The translations under genes were made by a program, and so were the position numbers. From positions 62,001 through 126,000 of the forward strand of contig NZ_WXVV01000002.1 of NCBI RefSeq assembly GCF_013433315.1: DNA of 64,000 nt. The letters run 5' to 3'. Within the stretch, counting starts at the first letter, position 1; each line of letters starts with the position of its first letter. The notes beneath the pieces are model-generated. The model was not told the origin of the DNA. It worked only from the letters and a program-made list of their open reading frames with translations, and searched no databases. Positions 47,134 to 56,039 of the stretch are shown piece after piece. Source of the stretch: Pseudomonas crudilactis. Its GTDB lineage: Bacteria > Pseudomonadota > Gammaproteobacteria > Pseudomonadales > Pseudomonadaceae.

Positions 47134-48702
47134 GTGAGCTTCAGACAGCCCCTACTCGCTTTGCTGTTACTCGCCTCGTTCCTGAGCGGTTGTGCCAGTT
47201 TCGATGTGCCGCGCGAGCCAAGTCAGGCCTTGCCAGCGGCCGATTCCAGCTTCGGCCGTTCGATTCAGGCGCAAGCGGCGCCCTATCAAGGCCGCTCGGG
47301 GTTTCGCCTGCTGTCCAACAGCAGCGAGGCGTTCACCGCCCGCGCCGAGCTGATCCGTAACGCCCAGACCAGTCTCGATCTGCAGTACTACATCGTCCAT
47401 GACGGTATCAGCACGCGAATGCTGGTGGAGGAACTGCTCAAGGCTGCCGACCGCGGCGTGCGCGTGCGCATCCTGCTCGACGACACCACCAGCGATGGCC
47501 TCGACCAGATCATCGCCACACTCGCAGCGCATCCGCAGATTCAGATTCGCCTGTTCAACCCGCTGCATCTGGGGCGCAGCACCGGCGTAACGCGCGCAGC
47601 CGGACGCCTGTTCAACCTGTCGCTGCAGCATCGACGCATGCATAACAAGCTCTGGCTGGCGGACAACAGTGCGGCCATCGTCGGCGGACGAAATCTGGGC
47701 GATGAATATTTCGACGCCGAGCCAAACCTGAATTTCACCGACATCGACATGCTCAGTGTCGGGCCGGTGGCCGAGCAGCTCGGGCACAGTTTCGACCAAT
47801 ACTGGAACAGCGCGCTGAGCAAACCGATCGACGAATTCCTTACCAGCCAACCGACCGCCAAGGACCTGGAGAACACCCGCACACGCCTGGAAGAATCGCT
47901 GGAAGAAACGCGCAAACAGAATCACGCGCTGTATCAGCAGCTGATGACGTTCAAGACCGAGCCGCGCATGGACATCTGGCGCAAAGAGCTGATCTGGGCG
48001 TGGAATCAGGCATTGTGGGACGCGCCGAGCAAGGTCTTGTCCAAGGGTGAGCCGGATCCACAATTGCTGCTGACCACGCAACTGGCACCCGAGCTCAGAG
48101 GCGTGAGCAAAGAGCTGATCATGATTTCGGCATACTTCGTGCCGGGCCAGCCAGGGCTGGTGTACCTGACCGGTCGCGCCGATGCCGGCGTCTCGGTGAG
48201 CCTGCTGACCAACGCGCTGGAGGCCACCGATGTACCGGCGGTGCATGGCGGCTATGCACCGTATCGCAAGGCGTTGCTGGAGCATGGCGTGAAGTTGTAT
48301 GAACTGCGCCGTCAGCCTGGGGATAACTATGGCAGCGGCCCGCATGTGTTTTACAGCAAGTCGTTTCGTGGTTCGGACTCAAGCCTGCACAGCAAAGCAA
48401 TGATCTTTGATCGGCAGAAATCGTTTATCGGCTCATTCAACTTCGACCCGCGCTCGGTGCTGTGGAATACCGAAGTCGGGGTGTTGGTCGACAGCCCCGA
48501 ACTGGCCGAACATGTTCGCGAACTGGCCTTGCAGGGCATGGCGCCAGCACTGAGCTATGAGGCGAAATTGCAGGATGGCCAGATTGTCTGGGTCACCGAA
48601 GACAACGGCCAGATGCATACCCTGACCAAGGAACCGGGGAGTTGGTGGCGACGCTTCAATGCGTGGTTCAGCACCACTGTCGGCCTGGAACGCATGCTTT
48701 AA
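47134..48702 (+). CDS. phospholipase D-like / cardiolipin synthase C-type lipoprotein
   Basis: 522 aa. N-terminal signal with lipobox FLSGC (Cys20), so a lipoprotein. Two HKD motifs: H170-K172-D177 in MHNKLWLADNSAAIVGGRN and H419-K421-D426 in LHSKAMIFDRQKSFIGSFNF-DPRS, the arrangement of ClsC. ClsC makes cardiolipin from phosphatidylglycerol and phosphatidylethanolamine, usually with a partner YmdB, which is not adjacent here. The start is GTG at 47134 with a weak ribosome site (GGAACGATCC). Between the MocR gene and a REP doublet. Confidence 0.9.
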   Translation: MSFRQPLLALLLLASFLSGCASFDVPREPSQALPAADSSFGRSIQAQAAPYQGRSGFRLLSNSSEAFTARAELIRNAQTSLDLQYYIVHDGISTRMLVEELLKAADRGVRVRILLDDTTSDGLDQIIATLAAHPQIQIRLFNPLHLGRSTGVTRAAGRLFNLSLQHRRMHNKLWLADNSAAIVGGRNLGDEYFDAEPNLNFTDIDMLSVGPVAEQLGHSFDQYWNSALSKPIDEFLTSQPTAKDLENTRTRLEESLEETRKQNHALYQQLMTFKTEPRMDIWRKELIWAWNQALWDAPSKVLSKGEPDPQLLLTTQLAPELRGVSKELIMISAYFVPGQPGLVYLTGRADAGVSVSLLTNALEATDVPAVHGGYAPYRKALLEHGVKLYELRRQPGDNYGSGPHVFYSKSFRGSDSSLHSKAMIFDRQKSFIGSFNFDPRSVLWNTEVGVLVDSPELAEHVRELALQGMAPALSYEAKLQDGQIVWVTEDNGQMHTLTKEPGSWWRRFNAWFSTTVGLERML

Positions 48703-48706
48703 AAAG

Positions 48707-48786
48707 CAAAAGATCGCAGCCTTCGGCAGCTCCTACAGTTGAAATGCATTCCTCCTGTAGGAGCTGCCGAAGGCTGCGATCTTTTG
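48707..48786. repeat. REP doublet with 32-base arms (GTAGGAGCTGCCGAAGGCTG type)
   Basis: CAAAAGATCGCAGCC...CTCCTACAG and its exact complement, 16 bases apart, between convergent genes; long enough to stop transcription in both directions. Confidence 0.92.
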
Positions 48787-48789
48787 ACT

Positions 48790-49932
48790 TCAAGCCGTCT
48801 GAGCTGTGCCAAACGCCCCTTGGCGCAAGAGCAGAATCACCAAACCAAAGGCCCCAATCGCCATCAACAAAGGCAACGCATGGCCGCTGATCCACTGGCT
48901 GCCCGCCCCGGCCGCAAGCGGCCCGACCAGACAACCTACACCCCACAACTGCGCAATGTGCGCGTTCGCCCGCACAAGCGCATCGTCACGATAACGCTCG
49001 CCAATCAGAATCAGCGACAGGGTGAACAGTCCGCCAGCACTCGCCCCGAACAATACCCAAAGCGGCCAGATCAGCAGCGTATCGAGCAACAGCGGAATCG
49101 CCAGACTCGACACCATCAACACCACCGCACAGCCGGCAAACAACGTACGCCGCGACAAGTAATCGGCCAACGCGCCAATCGGCAACTGCAGCAACGCATC
49201 GCCGACCACCACGGTGCTGACCATCGCTAGGGCGATCTCAGCGGTGAAGCCCTGTTGCAGGCAATACACCGGCAGCAACGTCAGGATCATTGCCTCGAAC
49301 GCGGCAAACAACGACACCGCCCAGGCAATTGCCGGCAGCTCGCGCGCGAATCCCCAAAGATCGCGGAACGTCACGCTGCTGGCCTCACTGCTCGGCGCGC
49401 CGCTGCGACCGAGTAACAGCAACGGTGAAACCAGCAGCAAACCGACACCGACCCAAAAGCCGTAATCATGCTCGGTGCCCAGCGCGCCCAACAGCAACGG
49501 CCCCGACAGCTGGCTCAACGCATAGCTGCTGCCATACAGCGCCACCAGGCGACCGCGCCAGTGTTCTACCACCAGTTGATTGATCCAGCTCTCACCGAGG
49601 ATGAACACGATGGTCAGGATCACCCCGATCATCAGGCGCAGCACCAACCAGATCGGGTAACTCGGCAACAGCGCCAGCAAGCCGATCGACAGCGCCCCGG
49701 CCCACAGGCACAGACGCATCAGATTAGCGGTGCCGAAGCGTGCCGCCAGATGACTGGAAATCTTCGCGCCCAACAACACGCCTATCGCCGGCATCGCCGC
49801 CATCACACCGATGGCGAAAGAGCCGTAACCCCAACCCTCCAGGCGCAACGACACCAACGGCATGCTGACCCCCAGGGCCAGGCCGACACTCAAGACAGAC
49901 GCCAACACGGCGAAATACGTCGCCCACCGCAT
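48790..49932 (-). CDS. MFS transporter (YcaD-like)
   Basis: 380 aa, 12 hydrophobic helices, first one YFAVLASVLSVGLALGVSMP. The inter-helix loop GAKISSHLAARFG and GESWINQLVVEHWRGRLVAL fit the YcaD/YfkF branch of uncharacterised MFS permeases. AGGAG 8 bases before the ATG. Substrate unknown; no regulator next to it. Confidence 0.9.
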   Translation of the reverse strand: MRWATYFAVLASVLSVGLALGVSMPLVSLRLEGWGYGSFAIGVMAAMPAIGVLLGAKISSHLAARFGTANLMRLCLWAGALSIGLLALLPSYPIWLVLRLMIGVILTIVFILGESWINQLVVEHWRGRLVALYGSSYALSQLSGPLLLGALGTEHDYGFWVGVGLLLVSPLLLLGRSGAPSSEASSVTFRDLWGFARELPAIAWAVSLFAAFEAMILTLLPVYCLQQGFTAEIALAMVSTVVVGDALLQLPIGALADYLSRRTLFAGCAVVLMVSSLAIPLLLDTLLIWPLWVLFGASAGGLFTLSLILIGERYRDDALVRANAHIAQLWGVGCLVGPLAAGAGSQWISGHALPLLMAIGAFGLVILLLRQGAFGTAQTA

Positions 49933-49977
49933 GTTCCACGCTCCTGTGGATTATTTTTATGTGCACCACAAAACCAC

Positions 49978-50068
49978 TGTGGGAGCGAGCTTGCTCGCGA
50001 ATACGGTTTCACATTCAGCAGATTTGCTGACTGATACACCGCATTCGCGAGCAAGCTCGCTCCCACAG
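49978..50068. repeat. REP doublet (GTGGGAGCGAGCTTGCTCGCGA type)
   Basis: Inverted arms with a centre of about 45 bases, upstream of the MFS gene and downstream of the aldehyde dehydrogenase gene. Confidence 0.9.
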
Positions 50069-50086
50069 GGGATCTCTGTCTGGTTT

Positions 50087-50111
50087 GGGAGCCTGATTGA
50101 ATCAGGCTCCC
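50087..50111 (-). terminator. hairpin after the aldehyde dehydrogenase gene
   Basis: GGGAGCCTGA / TCAGGCTCCC, nearly perfect, 10 bases past the aldehyde dehydrogenase stop; no T-run, so a weak terminator at best. Confidence 0.5.
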
Positions 50112-50120
50112 CTCAGCGGC

Positions 50121-51614
50121 TTACAGCTTGATCCACGTCGCCTTCAGCTCGGTGTACTTGTCGAACGCGTGCAGCGACTTGTCGCGGCCGTTGCCCGACT
50201 GCTTGAAGCCGCCGAACGGTGCGGTCATGTCACCACCATCGTACTGGTTGACCCACACGCTACCGGCACGCAGAGCCTTGGCGGTCAGGTGCGCCTTGGA
50301 GATGTCCTGGGTCCAGACCGCAGCGGCCAAACCGTAAGGCGTGTCGTTTGCAATCTGGATCGCTTCTTCAGCGGTATCGAAAGCGATGACCGACAGCACC
50401 GGGCCGAAGATCTCTTCCTGAGCGATCTTCATCGCGTTGCTCACGCCGTCGAAAATCGTTGGCTCAACATAAGTGCCACCGGTTTCCTGCAGAATGCGCT
50501 TCCCGCCAGCGACCAGTTTGGCGCCATCGGTATGACCGGATTCGATGTACGACAGCACGGTGTTCATCTGCTGGGTATCGACCAGCGCACCGACGTTGGT
50601 CGCCGGGTCCAGCGGATTGCCCGGTTTCCAGGTTTTCAGCGCCTCGATCACCATCGGCAGGAATGTGTCCTTGATCGAACGCTCGACCAGCAGACGCGAA
50701 CCGGCGGTGCAGACTTCGCCCTGATTGAAGGCGATAGCGCTGGCGGCGGATTCGGCAGCCGCTTGCAGGTCCGGCGCATCGGCAAAGACGATGTTCGGGC
50801 TCTTGCCGCCGGCTTCCAGCCAGACGCGCTTCATGTTCGATTCGCCGGAGTAGATCATCAGTTGCTTGGCGATCTTGGTCGAACCGGTGAACACCAGCGT
50901 GTCGACATCGTTGTGCAGGGCCAACGCCTTGCCGACGGTGTGACCGTAGCCGGGCAGCACGTTGAGCACGCCTTTCGGGATCCCGGCTTCAACCGCCAGC
51001 GCGGCGATGCGGATGGCGGTCAGCGGGGATTTTTCCGATGGTTTGAGGATCACCGAGTTACCGGTCGACAGCGCCGGGCCGAGTTTCCAGCAGGCCATCA
51101 TCAGCGGGAAATTCCACGGCACGATGGCGCCGACCACGCCTACCGGCTCGCGGGTCACCAGACCGAGCTGGTCGTGCGGAGTCGCCGCCACTTCGTCGTA
51201 AATCTTGTCGATCGCTTCACCGCTCCAGCTCAGCGCTTGCGCCGCGCCCGGAACGTCGATGTACAGCGAATCGCTGATCGGCTTGCCCATGTCGAGGGTT
51301 TCGAGCAGGGCCAACTCTTCGGCGTGCTGTTTCAGCAGGCCGGCGAAACGGATCATGGTGGCTTTGCGCTTGGTCGGTACCAGGCGCGACCAGACGCCGG
51401 AATTGAAAGTAGCGCGGGCGTTTTCCACAGCGCGCTGGGCATCGGCGGCGTCACAGCTGGCAATCTTGCCGAGCAGACGGCCATCGACCGGGCTGATGCA
51501 CTCGAAGGTTTCGCCGGAGACGGCGTCGGTGTATTCGCCATTAAGGTAAGCGCGGCCTTCGATTTTCAGGTCGCGGGCGCGTTGTTCCCAGTCGGCACGA
51601 GTCAGGGTGGTCAT
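50121..51614 (-). CDS. gamma-glutamyl-aminoaldehyde / aminoaldehyde dehydrogenase (PauC/KauB/PuuC type)
   Basis: 497 aa NAD-dependent aldehyde dehydrogenase. Catalytic C302 in FNQGEVCTAGSR, general base E267 in VWLEAGGKSPN, cofactor loop IVPWNFPLMMACWK and FTGSTKIAKQL. In P. aeruginosa the enzyme at this place is KauB/PauC (PA5312), acting on aldehydes from polyamine and arginine-ketoacid breakdown, which fits pauR and the PauB-type oxidase in the window. ATG 51614 chosen; the open frame runs 35 codons further up without a ribosome site. Confidence 0.9.
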   Translation of the reverse strand: MTTLTRADWEQRARDLKIEGRAYLNGEYTDAVSGETFECISPVDGRLLGKIASCDAADAQRAVENARATFNSGVWSRLVPTKRKATMIRFAGLLKQHAEELALLETLDMGKPISDSLYIDVPGAAQALSWSGEAIDKIYDEVAATPHDQLGLVTREPVGVVGAIVPWNFPLMMACWKLGPALSTGNSVILKPSEKSPLTAIRIAALAVEAGIPKGVLNVLPGYGHTVGKALALHNDVDTLVFTGSTKIAKQLMIYSGESNMKRVWLEAGGKSPNIVFADAPDLQAAAESAASAIAFNQGEVCTAGSRLLVERSIKDTFLPMVIEALKTWKPGNPLDPATNVGALVDTQQMNTVLSYIESGHTDGAKLVAGGKRILQETGGTYVEPTIFDGVSNAMKIAQEEIFGPVLSVIAFDTAEEAIQIANDTPYGLAAAVWTQDISKAHLTAKALRAGSVWVNQYDGGDMTAPFGGFKQSGNGRDKSLHAFDKYTELKATWIKL

Positions 51615-51782
51615 TTCGAGTGTCCTCCGCTTGTTGAATACGAGCGCCGCGCGATCTTCGCCAGCGTCCTCAAGAATTCTGCCCGGCCGGCCGTTTTTTC
51701 GGCCAGAGGCACCCGCCACCCTAAACCAGCGGCCGGGGTTGTTTCAATATATTTGACATAAGGCGGCCATACGGCCTTGCGG

Positions 51783-51800
51783 TGTTGATTTTAATCAACA
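51783..51800. promoter_or_regulatory. 18-bp perfect palindrome between aldehyde dehydrogenase and cupin genes
   Basis: TGTTGATTTTAATCAACA, fully symmetric, 54 bases before the cupin ATG and 168 before the aldehyde dehydrogenase ATG. Looks like a dimeric regulator operator. Just upstream is GGCGGCCATACGGCC, a second imperfect repeat. Confidence 0.55.
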
Positions 51801-51853
51801 TAGACTTTTGCCCTTTCCAGCCAATCGCGCCGTATTCACGGGGGATAACAACA

Positions 51854-52216
51854 ATGAACATCCAGAACGTCGTCGACATCAGCCTGACCAGCAGCGAAGC
51901 CGAACGCTATCGTCCGGATCCAGCGAAAGTGCTCAAGGGTGACCCGGAGCAAGCCGTGTTCCATCAATACGACAGTCCGTGTGGGCAAATGGGCGTTGGC
52001 GTGTGGGAAGGTGCGGTTGGGCAATGGACAGTGAATTACACCGAGCATGAGTACTGCGAGATTTTGCAGGGCGTTTCGGTGCTGCGTGATGGTGAGGGCA
52101 ATGCCAAGACGTTGCGCGTTGGTGACCGGTTTGTGATTCCGGCGGGGTTTCGTGGCACTTGGGAAGTGCTGGAGGCTTGCCGCAAGGTCTATGTGATCTT
52201 TGAACAGAAAAGCTGA
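51854..52216 (+). CDS. cupin domain protein (DUF861-like)
   Basis: 120 aa single-domain cupin. The metal-site stretch is WTVNYTEHEYCEILQGVSVL and the second motif VGDRFVIPAGFRGTWEVLEA. This is the EutQ/DUF861-type cupin often paired with polyamine or amino-acid oxidation genes. It is divergent from the aminoaldehyde dehydrogenase across a 239-base control region and may share its operator. Confidence 0.87.
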   Translation: MNIQNVVDISLTSSEAERYRPDPAKVLKGDPEQAVFHQYDSPCGQMGVGVWEGAVGQWTVNYTEHEYCEILQGVSVLRDGEGNAKTLRVGDRFVIPAGFRGTWEVLEACRKVYVIFEQKS

Positions 52217-52374
52217 TCCTACACACACGGTGACGAGCAGGGTAAGGCATATCCAGCAGATTTGAGTGAAACTTCGGCTGGGCGCTTAGGAATCGAGAAA
52301 AGATCAGTCAAACCAGGAGGTTAGTCTGATTCGATGAATAGGGGCCTCAACTCAAACCAAAGCAAGGAGGCACA

Positions 52375-52584
52375 ATGTCCAGCCAATGCAATCTCTACAA
52401 CGCGCAATTTTTCCTCGGTGATGTTGCTACTACTGACAATCTGCTCGCTGTGCGCAACGCAGCCGGAGTAACAAAGCATCGCCTCGAAGTGCCGGACGGC
52501 ATGTACAACCTGCGCACTGATGCGGACCGCATCAGAGTCCTGGTCAACGAGAAAAACGAGATCATTGAACTGATCTGTGGTTGA
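52375..52584 (+). CDS. 69-aa hypothetical protein
   Basis: AAGGAGG 6 bases before the ATG and a terminator 21 bases after the stop make a complete small gene. The protein begins MSSQCNLYNAQFFLGDVATT and ends VLVNEKNEIIELICG; it is soluble, with no signal or membrane segment and three Cys (only at the ends). Not recognised. The DNA around it is slightly more AT-rich than the neighbours. Confidence 0.7.
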   Translation: MSSQCNLYNAQFFLGDVATTDNLLAVRNAAGVTKHRLEVPDGMYNLRTDADRIRVLVNEKNEIIELICG

Positions 52585-52605
52585 TCGATCAGGCTTCAAG
52601 GCAAC

Positions 52606-52640
52606 AAAAAAGGCCCGTATCGTGAGATACGGGCCTTTTT
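52606..52640. terminator. bidirectional terminator (69-aa gene / rpmG)
   Basis: AAAAAAGGCCCGTATC / GATACGGGCCTTTTT, loop of 4. T-runs on both strands. A near-identical stem (CCCGTATCG..AGATACGGG) follows crc. Confidence 0.92.
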
Positions 52641-52660
52641 CGTAAGTCGGGAAAAATCAA

Positions 52661-52816
52661 TTACTTGATTTTGCCTTCCTTGTAGATCACGTGCTTGCGA
52701 ACAACCGGATCAAATTTCTTGATCTCGATTTTGTCCGGGGTAGTACGCTTGTTCTTGTCGGTAGTGTAGAAGTGACCAGTACCGGCGCTCGAGATCAAAC
52801 GAATCAATTCACGCAT
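52661..52816 (-). CDS. rpmG: 50S ribosomal protein L33
   Basis: 51 aa, too short to be called easily: [20 protein letters not shown] ... [20 protein letters not shown] ... KEGKIK. No zinc-binding cysteines, so the zinc-free form. AGGGAGCTAATC precedes the ATG. Follows rpmB by 11 bases; the pair is the standard rpmB-rpmG operon. Confidence 0.97.
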   Translation of the reverse strand: MRELIRLISSAGTGHFYTTDKNKRTTPDKIEIKKFDPVVRKHVIYKEGKIK

Positions 52817-52827
52817 GATTAGCTCCC

Positions 52828-53061
52828 TTAAATCTTGCCATCGCGGCGAAGTTCGGCGAGCACGACAGTGATGCCACGCTTGTCGATGATACGCATGCCT
52901 TTGGCAGATACGCGCAGACGCACAAAACGTTTCTCTTCTTCAACCCAGAAGCGGTGATGCTGCAGGTTCGGCAGGAAACGACGACGGGTTTTGTTGTTTG
53001 CGTGGGAAATGTTATTCCCAGTCACCGGACCCTTACCGGTAACTTGACATACTCTCGACAT
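52828..53061 (-). CDS. rpmB: 50S ribosomal protein L28
   Basis: 77 aa starting [20 protein letters not shown]; body [20 protein letters not shown] and end [12 protein letters not shown] are typical. Rich in Arg and Lys for rRNA binding. First gene of rpmB-rpmG, with a strong promoter upstream. Confidence 0.97.
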   Translation of the reverse strand: MSRVCQVTGKGPVTGNNISHANNKTRRRFLPNLQHHRFWVEEEKRFVRLRVSAKGMRIIDKRGITVVLAELRRDGKI

Positions 53062-53202
53062 GCCTCAGCCCTCTAAAACCACATGCCCAACCCGGCATGG
53101 GTTGGCCGCTTAATCTCTCAGTCATTTGGCGCCAGGCGCCGCGTTTCTTTAGAGGTCTTACCGGCTACACCTACAGTGAAGGAACCGGGCCCCTAGAAAA
53201 GA

Positions 53203-53238
53203 GCGCTGCTTTATACCAGAAAGACTGGGGTGCAACAA
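53203..53238 (-). promoter_or_regulatory. rpmB-rpmG promoter
   Basis: In minus-strand sense TTGTTG (53238-53233), 17-base spacer, TATAAA (53215-53210) preceded by TGG, an extended -10. A start near 53203 gives a leader of about 140 bases. The rest of the 448-base gap to 53509 carries the leader region of the peptide-binding protein gene on the other strand; I see nothing else in it. Confidence 0.65.
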
Positions 53239-53509
53239 CATTCGGTGTGCAATCAATCCACAAAAAGGCGCTTTTTTGGCCTGCGGACGCCTTGGATAAA
53301 GGCTGGCAGCGGATTTTACCACTCGTCGCAGAAAACCATCCTTGCGTGCGATTCAGACTTCAAGCTGCGCCACGTGGTCTGAAAAACCGCCATCACTGTG
53401 CCCCGAAAATACAAAAAGGGGATAGTCATTTGTAATCCAGCCCTCTAGGGTAGGCCTTTTCCAGACTGCACTTGCAGATGGGCCTTCGATCTGTAAAAGG
53501 AAACCGACC

Positions 53510-55096
53510 ATGCGCCTCGCTGCCCTACCCCTGTTGCTCGCCCCGCTCCTGCTGAGCCCTCTGGCCCAGGCCGCCGCGCTGAGCGTCTGTACCGAGGCCA
53601 GCCCGGAAGGGTTCGACGTGGTGCAATACAACTCGCTGACCACCACCAACGCCTCGGCCGATGTGCTGATGAATCGCCTGGTGGATTTCGACACCGCCAG
53701 TGGCAAGGTCGTGCCGAGCCTGGCCGACAGTTGGGAAGTCAGTACCGATGGCCTGACGTATGTGTTCAAGCTTCATCCGCAAGTGAAGTTTCATACGACC
53801 GACTACTTCAAGCCGAGCCGCGAGCTGACTGCCGAAGACGTCAAATTCAGCTTCGACCGCATGCTCGACCCGGCCAACCCGTGGCACAAGGTCGCGCAGA
53901 GCGGCTTCCCCCATGCCCAGTCGATGCAGTTGCCCGCGCTGATCAAGAAGATTGACGCACTCGATCCGCTGACCGTGCGCTTCACCCTCGATCACCCGGA
54001 CTCTACGTTCCTGGCGACCTTGAGCATGGGCTTCGCCTCGATCTACTCCGCCGAATACGCCGACAAACTGATGAAGGCCGGGGCGACGGACAAGCTCAAC
54101 AGCCAGCCGATCGGCACCGGCCCGTTCGTGTTCAACCGTTTCCAGAAAGACGCGGCGATCCGCTACAAGGCCAACCCGGACTACTTCGGCGGCAAGCCTG
54201 CGGTCGATCCGTTGATCTTCGCCATCACGCCGGACGCCAACGTGCGCCTGCAAAAGCTACGGCGCAACGAATGCCAGATCGCCCTCTCGCCGAAACCACT
54301 CGACGTACAGGCCGCGCTGAAGGAGCCGACGCTAAAAGTCGAAAAAACTGACGCGTTCATGACCGCTTTCGTTGGCATCAACAGCCAGCATCCGCCGCTG
54401 GACAAGCCGGAAGTGCGTCAGGCGATCAACCTCGCCTTCGACAAGGCCAACTACATCAAAGCAGTGTTTGAAGGCACCGCCGAAGCGGCCAATGGCCCTT
54501 ACCCACCGAACACCTGGAGCTACGCGAAAAATCTGCCGGGGTATCCTCACGATGTCGCCAAAGCCAAGGCGCTGTTGGCCAAGGCCGGACTGAAGGACGG
54601 CTTCCAGACCACCATCTGGACGCGTCCGTCGGGCAGCCTGCTCAACCCGAATCCAAGCCTCGGTGCGCAGATGCTTCAGTCGGATCTGGCGGAAATCGGT
54701 ATTCAGGCGGAAATCCGCGTGATCGAGTGGGGTGAATTGATTCGCCGCGCCAAGGCCGGCGAGCATGATCTGCTGTTCATGGGCTGGGCCGGTGATAACG
54801 GCGACCCGGACAACTTCCTCACGCCGCAGTTTTCCTGCGCCGCGGTCAAGTCGGGCACCAACTTCGCCCGTTACTGCAATGCCGATCTGGACAAGCTGAT
54901 CAGCGCCGGCAAGACCACCAGCGAACAAGGTGTGCGCACCAAGTTGTACGAGCAGGCGCAAGCGCAGATTCAGCAGCAGGCGTTGTGGCTGCCGCTGGCG
55001 CACCCGACGGCGTATGCGCTTACGCGTAAGGATGTGCAGGGTTACTCCGTGAGCCCGTTTGGCCGGCAGGACTATTCCAAGGTCAACCTGAAATAA
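53510..55096 (+). CDS. periplasmic peptide-binding protein (DppA-like), orphan
   Basis: 528 aa, family SBP_bac_5. Signal peptide MRLAALPLLLAPLLLSPLAQ-AAA. Signature region GLTYVFKLHPQVKFHTTDYF, then FDRMLDPANPW, IGTGPFVFNRFQKDAAIRYK and the C-terminal QQALWLPLAHPTAY. Binds di- or oligopeptides in the periplasm for an ABC importer. No permease or ATPase genes are adjacent, so it must work with a transporter coded elsewhere; the P. aeruginosa gene at this place (PA5317) is also solitary, from memory. Confidence 0.93.
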   Translation: MRLAALPLLLAPLLLSPLAQAAALSVCTEASPEGFDVVQYNSLTTTNASADVLMNRLVDFDTASGKVVPSLADSWEVSTDGLTYVFKLHPQVKFHTTDYFKPSRELTAEDVKFSFDRMLDPANPWHKVAQSGFPHAQSMQLPALIKKIDALDPLTVRFTLDHPDSTFLATLSMGFASIYSAEYADKLMKAGATDKLNSQPIGTGPFVFNRFQKDAAIRYKANPDYFGGKPAVDPLIFAITPDANVRLQKLRRNECQIALSPKPLDVQAALKEPTLKVEKTDAFMTAFVGINSQHPPLDKPEVRQAINLAFDKANYIKAVFEGTAEAANGPYPPNTWSYAKNLPGYPHDVAKAKALLAKAGLKDGFQTTIWTRPSGSLLNPNPSLGAQMLQSDLAEIGIQAEIRVIEWGELIRRAKAGEHDLLFMGWAGDNGDPDNFLTPQFSCAAVKSGTNFARYCNADLDKLISAGKTTSEQGVRTKLYEQAQAQIQQQALWLPLAHPTAYALTRKDVQGYSVSPFGRQDYSKVNLK

Positions 55097-55112
55097 CCTG
55101 CCCGGCACGTCA

Positions 55113-55206
55113 CCTGTAGGAGTGAGCCTGCTCGCGATGGCGTCATTTCAGTCAACCCATTCGGTGACTGGAAAATTGCTATCGCGAGCAGGCTCACTCC
55201 TACAGG
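55113..55206. repeat. REP doublet (TGTAGGAGTGAGCCTGCTCGCGA type)
   Basis: Inverted arms between the convergent binding-protein and radC genes; a third copy of the subtype at 2045 and 30013. Confidence 0.9.
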
Positions 55207-55229
55207 GGTTTAGCGTTTCCCCCTAAGCT

Positions 55230-55904
55230 TTACATCCAGCCACACTCAGCCATCGACAGCGGTTCACCATCGCCGACGATGAAGTGATCCAGAACCCGCA
55301 CATCAATCAGCTCCAGCGCCTTCTGCAGGCGCTTGGTCAGCAGCCGATCTGCCTGACTGGGGTCGGTATTCCCCGATGGATGGTTGTGGCACAGGATCAA
55401 CGCCGCCGCGTTATTGGCCAAACATCGCTTAACCACCTCGCGGGGATGCACGCTGGTGTTGTCGATGGAGCCGCGAAACAGTATCTCGAAGGTCAATACC
55501 TGATGTTTGGAGTCGAGAAACAGGCAACCAAACACCTCATGCGGCTCGTGACGCAGCATCGCTTTCAGATAATCGCGAACAACCTGAGGGTTTTCCAGGG
55601 CTGGTTTCTGCCGTGATTTCTCAGCCAGATGCCGCCTGTTCATTTCTTGAGCGGCTTGCAGTTGCGCAAACTTCGCCGGCCCGAGCCCCAATTGTTTGCT
55701 GAATGCGTCCTGATCGGCCTCAAGCAGCAAACGCAGGCTGCCGAATTGAGTCAACAGATTGCGCGCCAGGTCCACGGCGCTGATTCCGGGCAATCCGGTG
55801 CGCAGAAAAATGGCCAATAACTCAGCGTCCGAAAGGCTCGCTGCCCCGTGCTCCAATAACCTTTCCCGCGGGCGTTCCGCCGCAGGCCAATCGCGAATAC
55901 TCAT
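55230..55904 (-). CDS. radC: RadC family JAB-domain protein
   Basis: 224 aa. N-terminal helix-hairpin-helix part ([41 protein letters not shown]) and the JAB/MPN zinc site [14 protein letters not shown] with the preceding glutamate in [10 protein letters not shown]. Despite the name there is no good evidence for a DNA-repair role. AGGGA at 6 bases supports ATG 55904; another ATG two codons upstream is possible. Divergent from coaBC. Confidence 0.93.
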   Translation of the reverse strand: MSIRDWPAAERPRERLLEHGAASLSDAELLAIFLRTGLPGISAVDLARNLLTQFGSLRLLLEADQDAFSKQLGLGPAKFAQLQAAQEMNRRHLAEKSRQKPALENPQVVRDYLKAMLRHEPHEVFGCLFLDSKHQVLTFEILFRGSIDNTSVHPREVVKRCLANNAAALILCHNHPSGNTDPSQADRLLTKRLQKALELIDVRVLDHFIVGDGEPLSMAECGWM

Positions 55905-56039
55905 ACACATTCCCTGTCTGTGGGCGCCGCTGTTCCGTAGCGGTCGCTGTGATATCGTAGCCCATCTTTTTTGCGGGCGAATTCACCCTGGGGAGGGGGT
56001 TTCGCCACGTATGCCACCCACGAAATGAAAGGCAGACCT

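Noticed and set aside
53097..53435. 112-codon plus-strand frame upstream of the peptide-binding protein
   Set aside because: Covers the rpmB promoter on the other strand and lacks a ribosome site.
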